Source: Solobacterium sp. | GTDB taxonomy: Bacteria > Bacillota_I > Bacilli_A > Erysipelotrichales > Erysipelotrichaceae | DNA length: 64,000 nucleotides | Reading direction: 5' to 3' | NCBI GenBank assembly: GCA_024696355.1 | Contig: JAILGV010000166.1 | Span: 1-64,000, forward strand | Shown: positions 15,123 through 23,571 of the stretch, piece after piece | Layout: each line of letters opens with the position of its first letter | Numbering within the stretch: the first letter of the stretch is position 1 | Notes under the pieces: generated by a model | Database searches by the model: none | Seen by the model: only the letters and a program-made list of their open reading frames with translations | What the model was told of the DNA's origin: nothing | Made by a program: the position numbers and the translations under genes

Positions 15123-15156
15123 AAAAACGGGGATCATGTGATCCTCGTTTTTATTT
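15123..15156. terminator. bidirectional terminator between the YebC2 gene and tmcAL
   Basis: AAACGGGGATCA/TGATCCTCGTTT stem with one G-U pair, followed by TTATTT. A-rich flanks let it work for the convergent tmcAL as well. Confidence 0.8.
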
Positions 15157-16263
15157 GATATACTGTGCCCCGGCAATCTCCCGGCTGAGAATACGTCTGC
15201 GTTCCTCTTCGTTCAGCTGGGATACGTAGAGCAGGGAAGCCCTGTATTCCATTTTGCGGTACGGATAGGGCACGTCTGCGAACCGGTTTGCAAATCTGAT
15301 GCCCGAATCACGTTTTTCACGGAGCCAGCGGCGGCCGGCGTCATTAAAGGCCAGAACGCGCAGGGTATCAAGCGGCGGCAGGCTGTTTTTCTGCTTTTTG
15401 CTGACCTGGCACATGGCATGAACGCAGCATCTTCTGATGCGGCTTGCGGTATATCTGTAATTAACGCAGGAATCGAGAAATTCATCCCATGTGCTGCACT
15501 GCTTTGCGTTTTTGATCAGATGATTTTCTATGCCTTCCGAAAACAGGAATGTTCCGGCAAGGACTTCGGGATCACTTGTAAGCAGGAACGTCCGCAGATA
15601 ACCGTAGTATTTATCGATATAGTTCAGTTCATGCCCGTACAGTATCTGCTTCATGCCGGTGGTGTCCCCGATGTCAGCACCGTTTTTCAGAGCCGTTCTG
15701 ATTGCGAGCGCACTTGATACTTCGTGGAGCTCGTCATCCAGGTAATTCGTGGTCCGCTGTATCACAACCGGTTTGATGTCCGTTCCCCTGATTTCCTTCA
15801 GATAGCTGACAGCCAGAATGTCATTGGGACGCATCTCCGTGGTCAGCAGACTGTAGGCCCTGGGAAAACTCATTCCTTTGTCCATGGACTGATGAAGATG
15901 ATCGGGATTCACGGGTGCTTCGCTGATTTCCAGGAGGTTTTCCAGATTTCCGCATTCACTGCCGAAGGAGATCCAGTCGGCCTCAGCCAGTTTCATCAGC
16001 GTTGCTGCGCCTCTGGCAAAACCGGATGCGGCCTGCACGGCAAAGATAAACGGAAGCTCGATGACAATATCGGCGCCGGAACGTACGGCATACTCGGCTC
16101 TTGTGAACTTGTCGATTACAGCCGGCTCACCGCGCTGCACCCAGTTTCCGCTCATGACAGCCATGACAATGTCACAGTCCGTCTGTTTTCTTGTTTCTTC
16201 TATCTGATACCGGTGTCCCTTGTGGAAAGGGTTGTACTCCGCGGTTATGCCTGCAACTTTCAT
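15151..16263 (-). CDS. tmcAL: tRNA(Met) cytidine acetate ligase TmcAL
   Basis: TmcAL (formerly YlbM, DUF795) activates acetate with ATP and acetylates the wobble C34 of elongator tRNA-Met. The 370-residue protein starts with MKVAGITAEYNPFHKGHRYQIEE, the nucleotidyltransferase HxGH motif (HKGH), then MSGNWVQRGEPAVIDK and VIELPFIFA, all typical of the family. Arg/Lys-rich tRNA-binding residues fill the C-terminal half. ATG 16263, with AGGAG upstream, is chosen over 16290, which has no ribosome site. It is divergent from the hydrolase gene. Confidence 0.93.
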   Translation of the reverse strand: MKVAGITAEYNPFHKGHRYQIEETRKQTDCDIVMAVMSGNWVQRGEPAVIDKFTRAEYAVRSGADIVIELPFIFAVQAASGFARGAATLMKLAEADWISFGSECGNLENLLEISEAPVNPDHLHQSMDKGMSFPRAYSLLTTEMRPNDILAVSYLKEIRGTDIKPVVIQRTTNYLDDELHEVSSALAIRTALKNGADIGDTTGMKQILYGHELNYIDKYYGYLRTFLLTSDPEVLAGTFLFSEGIENHLIKNAKQCSTWDEFLDSCVNYRYTASRIRRCCVHAMCQVSKKQKNSLPPLDTLRVLAFNDAGRRWLREKRDSGIRFANRFADVPYPYRKMEYRASLLYVSQLNEEERRRILSREIAGAQYIK

Positions 16264-16290
16264 TTTTGATACTCCTGTCAATATTTTCAA

Positions 16291-16299
16291 TGTTACAAT
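16291..16299 (+). promoter_or_regulatory. extended -10 promoter of the alpha/beta hydrolase gene
   Basis: TG-T-TACAAT in the 63-bp divergent region between tmcAL and the hydrolase; the start would be near 16306. Confidence 0.5.
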
Positions 16300-16326
16300 A
16301 CTTTAAAGGATGGTTGAAAGATAATT

Positions 16327-17217
16327 ATGAAATATGATCTCGCGTTCAGTGTTTTCCGCCCCGGCAGCGCAGCCAGGGCTGCGGTGCTGATCGTTCACGG
16401 CATGGCAGAGCACCGCAGACGCTACGACGGTTTTGCACAGTATCTTGCAGGCAGGGGATATGGTGTTGTTACATATGATCTGCCCGGTCACGGAGAGAGC
16501 AAGGGTGAGGCGCTCGGCTGGTTCGGTGAAGAAGGAGGCTGGGATACGCTGGTGGACAGCGTCAGTGATGCCTTTGCAAAAATGAAGGAAGAATTCCCCG
16601 ATGTGCCGTATGTGCTTTTCGGACATTCCATGGGAACAATTGTCGGCAGATGCTGGCTGCAGAAGCATGATCATGATATAGATGCATGCATTCTCTCGGG
16701 TGCTCCGAATTATCAGCCGGCAGGAAAAGTCGGTGCTGCACTGGGAAGACTGATTGCCCGGAAAAACGGGAAAAAGGGACACAGCACGCTGATGGATCAG
16801 CTGGTGACCGGCAATTTCAATAAATCGGTGAAGAATCCCCGTACGCCGCTTGACTGGCTCAGCTTCAGCACGGAGAACGTTGACAGATATATTCAGGATC
16901 CGCTCTGCGGTTTCCCGTTTACGGTTCAGGGATATGTCGATGAGCTGACCGGCCTTCAGCGGATGAATGTTTCCAAAGAGTATTTCTGCATCAAGCCTCT
17001 GCTTCCGATTTACTTCTTTGCCGGTGAACAGGATCCGTGCATCGGCGGCGTCAAAGGGCTGCAGTCAAGCATTAAAACGCTGCGTGCAGCAGGATACAGC
17101 AATGTGTCATACAAGCTTTATCCGAATATGAGACATGAAACGCTGAATGAGGCGGATCACGAGACAGTTTACAAAGATGTGGCGGATTGGCTCGATAAAA
17201 CATTGAAAGTGAATTGA
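16327..17217 (+). CDS. alpha/beta hydrolase, monoacylglycerol-lipase/lysophospholipase-like
   Basis: This 296-residue protein belongs to the serine-aminopeptidase S33 / Hydrolase_4 group. It shows VLIVHGMAEHRRRY (oxyanion loop), YDLPGHGESKG, the nucleophile Ser in LFGHSMGTIVG near residue 100, the acid in YFFAGEQDPCIGG near 235 and the catalytic His in NMRHETLNE near 265. No signal peptide is seen, so it should act in the cytosol on monoacylglycerols, lysolipids or other esters. Its weak GAAAG ribosome site is about 7 nt from the ATG. Confidence 0.83.
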   Translation: MKYDLAFSVFRPGSAARAAVLIVHGMAEHRRRYDGFAQYLAGRGYGVVTYDLPGHGESKGEALGWFGEEGGWDTLVDSVSDAFAKMKEEFPDVPYVLFGHSMGTIVGRCWLQKHDHDIDACILSGAPNYQPAGKVGAALGRLIARKNGKKGHSTLMDQLVTGNFNKSVKNPRTPLDWLSFSTENVDRYIQDPLCGFPFTVQGYVDELTGLQRMNVSKEYFCIKPLLPIYFFAGEQDPCIGGVKGLQSSIKTLRAAGYSNVSYKLYPNMRHETLNEADHETVYKDVADWLDKTLKVN

Positions 17218-17241
17218 CTTTGAATTTTGGTTTGCTATAAT
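17214..17241 (+). promoter_or_regulatory. promoter of the yceD-rpmF operon
   Basis: TTGACT overlaps the stop codon of the hydrolase gene; a 16-bp spacer leads to TATAAT with TG upstream. The start is near 17248. Confidence 0.85.
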
Positions 17242-17274
17242 TGTGACGTTAACGACAAAAAAGGAGACTTAGCT

Positions 17275-17790
17275 GTGGAGTGGACCAGATCGGAACTGAT
17301 CAACATGCCTGACAGGAATGTTGAATTTGATGAAGATATAGAAATCAGTTCTGAAGCATTTGCGTCAAACACCCGCATCAACGGCGTAAAAGACCTGCAT
17401 GTTTCCGGAAGGGGTTATCTGGATGATTCGGACGACCGGTTCTATGTGACTCTGGAAATCAGCGGAATTATGCTTGTGCCGGATGCTGTAAACGGTGAGG
17501 AAATTGAGTATCCTTTCGAGACGGGCAGTGAAGAAGAATATGTATTTGATGAAAATACTGAAGACGAAGATGTCCGTATCGTTACAGATGAAGTCATCAG
17601 GCTTCTTCCCGCAGTGATTGAGGATATCCTGCTGGAGGTGCCGCTGCAGGTGACTGAGTGCGACCCTGAGGATTATCCGTCCGGAGACGGATGGCAGATT
17701 CTGACTGAGGAAGCATATCAAAAGAGCCGGGAAGAGGAAATTGATCCGCGCCTGGCGATATTGAAGAATTACAAACAGGATAAGCAATAG
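17275..17790 (+). CDS. YceD family protein (DUF177)
   Basis: This 171-residue acidic protein has the YceD layout, with VKDLHVSGRGYLDDSDDRFYVTLEISGIMLVPDAVNGEEIEYPF and an acidic C-terminus ending IDPRLAILKNYK. YceD genes almost always precede rpmF, as here, and the family is linked to 23S rRNA or large-subunit synthesis. The GTG at 17275 is chosen because AAGGAG lies 8 nt upstream; the frame is open further back to 17227, but that would start inside the promoter. Confidence 0.87.
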   Translation: MEWTRSELINMPDRNVEFDEDIEISSEAFASNTRINGVKDLHVSGRGYLDDSDDRFYVTLEISGIMLVPDAVNGEEIEYPFETGSEEEYVFDENTEDEDVRIVTDEVIRLLPAVIEDILLEVPLQVTECDPEDYPSGDGWQILTEEAYQKSREEEIDPRLAILKNYKQDKQ

Positions 17791-17804
17791 GAGGTGTCAG
17801 GCAG

Positions 17805-17984
17805 ATGGCAGTACAGCAGAGAAGAAATTCCAGTACCAGAAGAGATAAGAGAAGAACTCATTACAAGCTCACAGCTCCCACTCTGGTAAAATGCCCGGTT
17901 TGCGGTGAATACAAGCAGCCGCATCATGCATGCCCGAACTGCGGTTCAACAGGCGATGTAAAAGCTGAAAAAACAGAAGCTTAA
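17805..17984 (+). CDS. rpmF: 50S ribosomal protein L32
   Basis: This 59-residue protein starts MAVQQRRNSSTRRDKRRTH and carries a zinc-binding Cys4 set, CPVCG at residues 30-34 and CPNCG at 43-47, with a short acidic tail. This is the zinc-binding (C+) form of L32. It follows yceD by 14 bp with a GGAGGTG ribosome site, the standard yceD-rpmF operon, and a strong terminator comes next. Confidence 0.97.
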   Translation: MAVQQRRNSSTRRDKRRTHYKLTAPTLVKCPVCGEYKQPHHACPNCGSTGDVKAEKTEA

Positions 17985-18009
17985 TTACAGCATAGAAAGC
18001 ATTCAATTA

Positions 18010-18037
18010 AACCCATGCACAGACATGGGTTTTTTTG
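18010..18037 (+). terminator. intrinsic terminator after rpmF
   Basis: AACCCATG/CATGGGTT stem with a 6-nt loop and a run of T. A second nested hairpin (GTGCG/CGCAC) lies at about 18053-18066, before the mraZ promoter. Confidence 0.9.
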
Positions 18038-18115
18038 TTGTTCCTCTCAGTCCGTGCGGCTGCGCACAGGCATGAACGGACAGAAAATTTTCATTTGTTA
18101 CATTTTGAAAAACTG

Positions 18116-18143
18116 TTGTCTTTGCATATGTATGTGGTAGAAT
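18116..18143 (+). promoter_or_regulatory. mraZ operon promoter
   Basis: TTGTCT, a 16-bp spacer and TAGAAT, with the start expected near 18150, inside the MraZ repeat array. Confidence 0.6.
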
Positions 18144-18144
18144 T

Positions 18145-18180
18145 GTGTCAGAAGGTGCCACAAAGTGGAGGAAAGTGGGG
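18145..18180 (+). promoter_or_regulatory. MraZ operator: four GTG boxes at exact 10-bp steps
   Basis: GTGTCA, GTGCCA, GTGGAG and GTGGGG start at 18145, 18155, 18165 and 18175. The last two are AAAGTGG boxes, the form described for MraZ in other bacteria. They begin 2 bp after the -10 box and run to 9 nt before the mraZ ATG, fitting autorepression by an MraZ ring that contacts successive helix turns. Confidence 0.8.
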
Positions 18181-18189
18181 GAACAGAGA

Positions 18190-18621
18190 ATGTTCATGGG
18201 TGAATACAGGCACAGCCTGGATTCAAAAAACAGAGTTATTATCCCTGCCAGATTCCGCGATGAACTGGGAGACACTTTCGTAATTACTGTCGGTTTTGAC
18301 AAATGCCTTACCGTATATACATCTGAACAGTGGGCGGCGCTTACCGCCAAGCTCAACAGCATGCCTTTTACGGATCCGGAAGCACGTATGGTCAGAAGAA
18401 GGATCATGGCAAATGCCGGAGAGATGACTCTTGACAGCCAGGGCAGGATCAACCTGACGAACACGCTGAAAAAAATCACCGGCATCACTTCCAAATGTGC
18501 GGTGATCGGCGCAGGCGATCATGTTGAAATCTGGTCCGAAGATCTCTGGGATGCTTACAACAATGCGGCTGACGATGCGTTTGAGACCGCTGCCGCTTCA
18601 CTTACGGAGTTTCTCAGATAA
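18190..18621 (+). CDS. mraZ: transcriptional regulator MraZ
   Basis: MraZ is a ring-forming DNA-binding protein that controls the division and cell-wall cluster it heads. The 143-residue protein has two SpoVT/AbrB-like halves, each with the MraZ motif: MFMGEYRHSLDSKNRVIIPARFRDELG at the N-terminus and MTLDSQGRINLTNTLKKITGI at about 78-98. ATG 18190 fits the family start; the frame is open back to 18145, but that lies in the operator. The stop overlaps the rsmH ATG by one base. Confidence 0.96.
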   Translation: MFMGEYRHSLDSKNRVIIPARFRDELGDTFVITVGFDKCLTVYTSEQWAALTAKLNSMPFTDPEARMVRRRIMANAGEMTLDSQGRINLTNTLKKITGITSKCAVIGAGDHVEIWSEDLWDAYNNAADDAFETAAASLTEFLR

Positions 18622-19556
18622 TGGAACACAAAAGTGTACTGCTTCACGAAACGATTGATCTTCTCAATGTAAAACCCGGCGGAATTTATGTCGACGGAAC
18701 ACTGGGAAGAGGCGGTCATTCAAAACTGCTGCTGTCAAAACTGAAAAACGGACACCTGTATGCATTCGACAAAGATGAACAGGCACTCAGGGAATCGGAA
18801 GCCGTACTTGCCGGATACCGTGACATGGTGACGCTCATTCACGGTGACTTTCAGACAATGAGAGAAAAACTGGCTGAGTACGGAGTGGAAAAAGCCGACG
18901 GCATCATGATGGATCTCGGAGTAAGCTCACCGCAGTTCGATGATCCGGAAAGAGGATTCAGTTACCGTTATGACGCAAGGCTGGATATGCGAATGGACCG
19001 GAGTCAGACGCTTGATGCATATCAGATTGTAAACACATACAGCTTCGAGGATCTCTGCCGGATCCTGTGGCAGTACGGCGAGGAAAGAAACGCAAAGCAG
19101 ATCGCCAGGGCAATAGAAAGAAAACGGCAGACAGAACCTATCGTAACTACACTGCAGCTGGTTGACGTTATACGCTCCGCACTTCCGGACAAAATACTAA
19201 GTAAGAAAGGTCACCCTGCAAAGCAGACATTCCAGGCTCTCAGGATTGAGGTCAATCATGAGTTGGCCTCACTGAGCGCCGGACTTGAAGAGGCTGCCGA
19301 AATGCTTTCTGTCGGCGGCAGATGCGCAGTAATCACATTCCACTCGCTTGAGGACAGGATTGTGAAGGACTGCTTCAGAAAACTATCCTCTGCTCCATTT
19401 GTGGAGCCCAAGCTGCCAATTAAAGCTTCGCAGATGGAGCAGGCCTCCTTCTCACTGGTGACAAGGAAGCCTGTAACGGCAGGGGACGGCGAACTGGAAG
19501 AAAACAGACGATCACACAGCGCAAAACTCAGAGTGATTGAACGCATTAAACAATAA
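18621..19556 (+). CDS. rsmH: 16S rRNA (cytosine-1402-N4) methyltransferase
   Basis: RsmH (MraW) methylates N4 of C1402 in the ribosomal P-site. The 311-residue protein starts with HKSVLLHETIDLLNVKPGGIYVDGTLGRGGHS (SAM-binding), followed by DGIMMDLGVSSPQFDDPERGFSYRYDARLDMRMD, HPAKQTFQALRIEVN and ITFHSLEDRIVK, which are diagnostic. It is translationally coupled to mraZ and begins the conserved mraZ-rsmH-ftsL-pbp block. Confidence 0.97.
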   Translation: MEHKSVLLHETIDLLNVKPGGIYVDGTLGRGGHSKLLLSKLKNGHLYAFDKDEQALRESEAVLAGYRDMVTLIHGDFQTMREKLAEYGVEKADGIMMDLGVSSPQFDDPERGFSYRYDARLDMRMDRSQTLDAYQIVNTYSFEDLCRILWQYGEERNAKQIARAIERKRQTEPIVTTLQLVDVIRSALPDKILSKKGHPAKQTFQALRIEVNHELASLSAGLEEAAEMLSVGGRCAVITFHSLEDRIVKDCFRKLSSAPFVEPKLPIKASQMEQASFSLVTRKPVTAGDGELEENRRSHSAKLRVIERIKQ

Positions 19557-19575
19557 AGGGAAACGGGGAAAGAAC

Positions 19576-19887
19576 ATGGCAAAAAAGGTTAAGAGAAACA
19601 AGAGAAAAACTGTAAAGCTGCAGAACTTTGCAGTACTTTTATTCGCTGCGGCAATTGTATGCTATCTTGCCAGTGCGCTTTTCCTGCGCACTTACAACAA
19701 TTCCCTGAGTACTGAAGTTCAGGCGATTTCGGCAAAGATCACAACACTTCAGGTTCAGAATGACGCAGTGGCAGTCGAAGTAAACAATCTCAGCAGCAGA
19801 GACCGTGTTTCCACCATCGCCGGTGATGACGGCCTTCAGCTTGATCAGACAAATATCGTCACGATCACAAAGACTGACGGAGAATAG
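19576..19887 (+). CDS. ftsL: FtsL-like division protein
   Basis: This 103-residue small bitopic protein has a highly basic cytosolic N-terminus (MAKKVKRNKRKTVK), one membrane segment (about residues 17-38) and an external coiled-coil stretch (LSTEVQAISAKITTLQVQNDAVAVEVNNL). The sequence is too short and variable for a firm match, but its size, topology and place between rsmH and a PBP gene fit FtsL, which works with DivIC in the divisome. ATG 19576 has GGGGAAAG upstream. Confidence 0.8.
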   Translation: MAKKVKRNKRKTVKLQNFAVLLFAAAIVCYLASALFLRTYNNSLSTEVQAISAKITTLQVQNDAVAVEVNNLSSRDRVSTIAGDDGLQLDQTNIVTITKTDGE

Positions 19888-19888
19888 G

Positions 19889-22060
19889 ATGAAGAACCGC
19901 AGCAACAGATCGGTTCTCCTGATATTTACAGCTGCATTGGTTGTCATGGCTATGCTGGCAGCCGATGTTTTTCTCGTCACTATTGCAAAGGTCCATCTCC
20001 GTTCGGGGACGGACCTTTCAGCATATGCGGATTCTGCCAATACGGTCCGCGAAATCACCAAGGCGATGCGGGGAAACATTTATACGAGTGACGGATCCGT
20101 GATTGCGGAAGACAGCAGAACGTATAACATTGTCTGCATTCTGGATGAAAACAGGCCTTCCCTTGAAAATGAGATTACATATGTCAAGGACAAGGAATAC
20201 ACGGCAGAGCAGCTGTCCAGAATTCTGCGCATGGATTATGATACCTGCCTGAATTACCTCAGTCAGGATATTTATCAGACCGAACTGGGCACGGCGGGAA
20301 GAAATATCAGTGAATCAACAAAAAAAGAGATTGAGGAGCTTGAACTTCCCGGAATTGAATTCACCGACAGTATCCGCAGGCTTTATCCGATGGGGCAGTT
20401 TGCGTCCAATCTGATCGGTTTTGCCCAGTCGGATGAAACCGGCTCCACAGTCGGAAAAATGGGTACGGAACTCTATCTTAATGACTATCTGGCGGGAAGC
20501 GACGGCTACCGCATTTATCAGGCAGACAAGAACGGCTTTATTCTTCCGGGAATGAAGGAGGAAAGAGTCAGCGCCGTAAACGGATATAATGTCAGAACAA
20601 CAATCGATGAAGATATCCAGTCCGCAATGGAGGAGTCTTTCGGCATGACTGTCGATCTGTTCAATCCCTCCCGCATCTGGTCTGCAGTCATGGACATCGA
20701 CACGGGCAAGATCCTCGGCTGGGGACAGTATCCTTCATTTGATGCAAACACGCTTGACATCGTGGACTACAACAATTACGGTACGCAGATTCCCTATGAA
20801 CCGGGATCAACCATGAAAACATTTACCTACGCCGCAGCAATCAATGAAGGCGTATATGACGGCAGTGCCGAAGTATACGGCGGACCGTTCCGCTGGTCCT
20901 GGGACGAAAACAGAAACCCGGTCAGGGACAACGAATCGTTCTATGTTATCTACAACGCAAACATGAAGGATTACGGCATGAGTGATTATGACCACGGCCT
21001 GATTTATTCCGCGAATACAATCACAGCCGCCGTTGAAACTGAACTGATTACACCGGATATTTATCTTGATTATCTGAAGAAGTTCGGATTCTTCCAGCCT
21101 GTAAGCACTGACGGACTCCCCGAGGAGACAGGCTATCTGAACTTCACATGGCCTTATGACAAGCTGGCGCTGTGTTACGGGCAGGGAAGTTCCGTAACGA
21201 TGCTGCAGATGCTTCAGGCCTACAGTGCTGTTTTCGGAGACGGCACAATGAAGAAGCCGTACTATATCGAGTCAATCACGGATCCTTACGACTCCAACCG
21301 GACCGTATATCAGGCGGAGACAAGAACCGTGGGAGAACCGATTACCGAGGAAACCGCAAAAGAACTTCAGCGCATTCTCTACAGAGTTGTCAACGATGAT
21401 GACGGAACTGCAAAATACTACAGAATCCCCGAATGTGAAATCATGGGAAAAACCGGTACGACGCAGGTTGCCTACAACGGTACATACGCAACCGGATATA
21501 CGATTGTTTCGCTGATGTCCGCACTTCCCGCAGATGATCCGAAAGTGATTGTCTACTATGCATTTGAAGCTCCCTACAATCATGATGCGCATTATTATTC
21601 ACAGCCTGTTCAGAATCTGCTCAGAAAGACGGCAATGGCAGTCGGTGCGGTGAAAAATGAAGAGCCGGTAACGGAAGAAACCGAACCCGAGGAAACCGAA
21701 GAGGTGCTGACGGCGGGCGATATGCCGGTTCTGATCAACCATACAGTTTCATATTCATCGGACAAGCTCAGAGGACTGAATGCCAGAGTCATCGTACTGG
21801 GCTCGGGCAATACCGTAATTGATCAGTATCCCAGAGCGGGCTCATTAATAGATAACAACGAAAGGATATTCCTGCTGACGGATACGAATTCATTTATTAT
21901 GCCGGATATGACCGGCTGGACAAGAAAGGATGTTGTGGCACTCTGGTCAGTCACACAGTTCGGATTCAGGCTGAAAGGCGACGGCAGGGTCATCAGCCAG
22001 AATGTTACGCCGGGCACAACCGTCACAAAGGGAACGGAAATTGAGGTTGAGCTGGAATAG
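19889..22060 (+). CDS. class B penicillin-binding protein with PASTA domains (PBP2X/FtsI type)
   Basis: This septal transpeptidase cross-links new peptidoglycan. The 723-residue protein has an N-terminal membrane anchor (about 8-28), a PBP-dimer domain (about 50-220) and the transpeptidase with S-T-M-K (Ser near 306), SAN in IYSANTITA and KTGT near 520. An acidic TEETEPEETEE linker near 595 leads to two C-terminal PASTA repeats. The PASTA domains favour PBP2X/PbpB over the plain PBP2 type. The start, one base after the ftsL stop, has GGAG inside ftsL; the longer open frame back to 19805 overlaps ftsL. Confidence 0.95.
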   Translation: MKNRSNRSVLLIFTAALVVMAMLAADVFLVTIAKVHLRSGTDLSAYADSANTVREITKAMRGNIYTSDGSVIAEDSRTYNIVCILDENRPSLENEITYVKDKEYTAEQLSRILRMDYDTCLNYLSQDIYQTELGTAGRNISESTKKEIEELELPGIEFTDSIRRLYPMGQFASNLIGFAQSDETGSTVGKMGTELYLNDYLAGSDGYRIYQADKNGFILPGMKEERVSAVNGYNVRTTIDEDIQSAMEESFGMTVDLFNPSRIWSAVMDIDTGKILGWGQYPSFDANTLDIVDYNNYGTQIPYEPGSTMKTFTYAAAINEGVYDGSAEVYGGPFRWSWDENRNPVRDNESFYVIYNANMKDYGMSDYDHGLIYSANTITAAVETELITPDIYLDYLKKFGFFQPVSTDGLPEETGYLNFTWPYDKLALCYGQGSSVTMLQMLQAYSAVFGDGTMKKPYYIESITDPYDSNRTVYQAETRTVGEPITEETAKELQRILYRVVNDDDGTAKYYRIPECEIMGKTGTTQVAYNGTYATGYTIVSLMSALPADDPKVIVYYAFEAPYNHDAHYYSQPVQNLLRKTAMAVGAVKNEEPVTEETEPEETEEVLTAGDMPVLINHTVSYSSDKLRGLNARVIVLGSGNTVIDQYPRAGSLIDNNERIFLLTDTNSFIMPDMTGWTRKDVVALWSVTQFGFRLKGDGRVISQNVTPGTTVTKGTEIEVELE

Positions 22061-22107
22061 CAAACATTATATAATTCAGTAGTTTCAAGAGGGGGAGTGT
22101 TTTATTG

Positions 22108-23070
22108 ATGTTGTTTAAAGCAGCTGTCTGTTTTGCAGTGTCACTGTGTGCTGTCATGATACTGATGCCGCATCTGATTGATTATCTCAAGAGGATCAGT
22201 TTTAATCAGAGCGTCAGCGAATACAGTCTTGAGGAGTACAAAGCAAAGGCCAAGACACCGATCATGGGCGGCGTTCTTTTCATAGCCGTTCCGGTGGCTG
22301 TGACTTTAGCGGCTGACTTCAGAGGAGCACTGACACCGGATATTCTTGTTGTCCTGCTGACATTTGTCGGATACGGACTGATCGGATTCATCGATGATTA
22401 TCTGATTGCCGTAAAGAAAAACAATGACGGTCTGTCTGCCGGTCAGAAATTCGGAATGCAGCTGTTTCTTGCTGTCGTATTCTGGATTGCCTACAGAAGC
22501 AGGGCCAGACTGGATATTGACATACCGTTTACGAATCATATGCTTCATATCGGAAAATTATATGCGCTGCTGATCCTGTTCATGTTTACCGGTGCCAGCA
22601 ATGCCGTAAATCTGACCGACGGCATGGACGGCCTTGCGGCAGGCTGTGAAGTGATTGCCCTGATTCCGCTGCTGATTTTTGCGGCTGTGCAGAAGCAGTA
22701 TACAATTGTGATCTTTATCGTTTCTCTGATCGGTGCTCTGTTCGGCTATCTGTATTTCAATGTGAAGCCGGCGAAAGTATTCATGGGGGATACCGGTGCA
22801 CTGGCTCTGGGGGCAGTGCTTGCGGCGATTTCCATGATTCTGAAGAAGGAGCTTGCGCTGATTGCAGTCGGCGGCATCTTCGTGATAGAGACGCTGTGCG
22901 TCATCATTCAGCAGGTGTCGGTTAGGGCGTTCCACAAGCGGGTATTCATCTATACGCCGATCCATTACGCTTTCATCAAAAAGGGTATGGGAGAGCGTCA
23001 GGTGGTGCGCATGTTCTGGCTGTGCGAAGCATGTCTTGCACTGATCGGACTCTGGATCGGACTGCACTGA
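22108..23070 (+). CDS. mraY: phospho-N-acetylmuramoyl-pentapeptide-transferase
   Basis: MraY moves phospho-MurNAc-pentapeptide from UDP to undecaprenyl phosphate, making lipid I. The 320-residue protein has about ten membrane segments with the cytosolic signatures KAKTPIMGGVLF, GFIDDYLIAVKKNNDGLSAGQKF (DD pair), ASNAVNLTDGMDGLAAG, FMGDTGALALG and IYTPIHYAFIKKGMGE. A GAGGGGGAG site lies upstream; TTG 22105 is an alternative start. A terminator follows, so the local wall cluster ends here, without murF, murD, ftsW or murG. Confidence 0.96.
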   Translation: MLFKAAVCFAVSLCAVMILMPHLIDYLKRISFNQSVSEYSLEEYKAKAKTPIMGGVLFIAVPVAVTLAADFRGALTPDILVVLLTFVGYGLIGFIDDYLIAVKKNNDGLSAGQKFGMQLFLAVVFWIAYRSRARLDIDIPFTNHMLHIGKLYALLILFMFTGASNAVNLTDGMDGLAAGCEVIALIPLLIFAAVQKQYTIVIFIVSLIGALFGYLYFNVKPAKVFMGDTGALALGAVLAAISMILKKELALIAVGGIFVIETLCVIIQQVSVRAFHKRVFIYTPIHYAFIKKGMGERQVVRMFWLCEACLALIGLWIGLH

Positions 23071-23082
23071 CGGATGAAAATC

Positions 23083-23107
23083 AGACTCCTGAGCGGAGTC
23101 TTTTTCT
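23083..23107 (+). terminator. intrinsic terminator after mraY
   Basis: AGACTCC/GGAGTCT stem with loop TGAGC, followed by TTTTCTTT. Confidence 0.85.
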
Positions 23108-23148
23108 TTGTTTTGCGGCTTCAGGACGCAAAAACAGGGAATATCAGC

Positions 23149-23162
23149 TGAAAATATTTTCA
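23149..23162. promoter_or_regulatory. 14-bp palindrome upstream of the comN-like gene and secDF
   Basis: TGAAAATATTTTCA is a perfect palindrome about 80 bp before the promoter of the comN-like gene. The same 14 bp occur before the PFOR gene at 39009-39022. It resembles an ARG box, with a mismatch at the same position in each arm. Confidence 0.4.
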
Positions 23163-23239
23163 TGTGTGCCAAAATTGATTGTTTTTATGTGACTTTTTTT
23201 TACGATTGCAAAAGATAGAGTATCCGCAAAAGCCTTTTT

Positions 23240-23248
23240 TGTTATAAT
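23240..23248 (+). promoter_or_regulatory. extended -10 promoter of comN-like-secDF
   Basis: TG-T-TATAAT, a perfect extended -10 box, start near 23255; the ATG follows about 24 nt later with AAAGGAG. Confidence 0.75.
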
Positions 23249-23278
23249 ATACAAGTTGCACGTGCAGAAAGGAGCAGC

Positions 23279-23569
23279 ATGGAAGCGAAGGGCTACGGGA
23301 TAGAAAACACGCAGGTACAGATGATTATGGTAATCAAGCTTCAGCAGCTTCAGAGGGATGTTCTGCATACGTTAACTTATCAGAATCTGGAACAGTATCT
23401 TTCCGAAAAATTGTGGAAGGTCAGTCTTCCTGATTCACTGCATAAAGCAGCAGATGATATCCTCAATGTTACGGCCGGCGATATTGTGAAGTTTCTTTCG
23501 CGTCAGGCTATCATTGAAGGAAGTCAGCAGAATCTGTCCGAATTTTCGGATCTTATTGGAGGAAAGTAG
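23279..23569 (+). CDS. ComN-like post-transcriptional regulator
   Basis: This 96-residue protein matches the ComN/YrzD family (PF13797 type), with LEQYLSEKLWKVSLPDSLHKAADDILNVTAGDIVKFLSRQAIIE in its middle. ComN in Bacillus subtilis controls comE mRNA and interacts with DivIVA. No competence genes are visible here, so the target is unknown. It lies two bases upstream of secDF, whose GGAGG is inside its last codons, so the two are co-translated. Confidence 0.65.
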   Translation: MEAKGYGIENTQVQMIMVIKLQQLQRDVLHTLTYQNLEQYLSEKLWKVSLPDSLHKAADDILNVTAGDIVKFLSRQAIIEGSQQNLSEFSDLIGGK

Positions 23570-23571
23570 TT

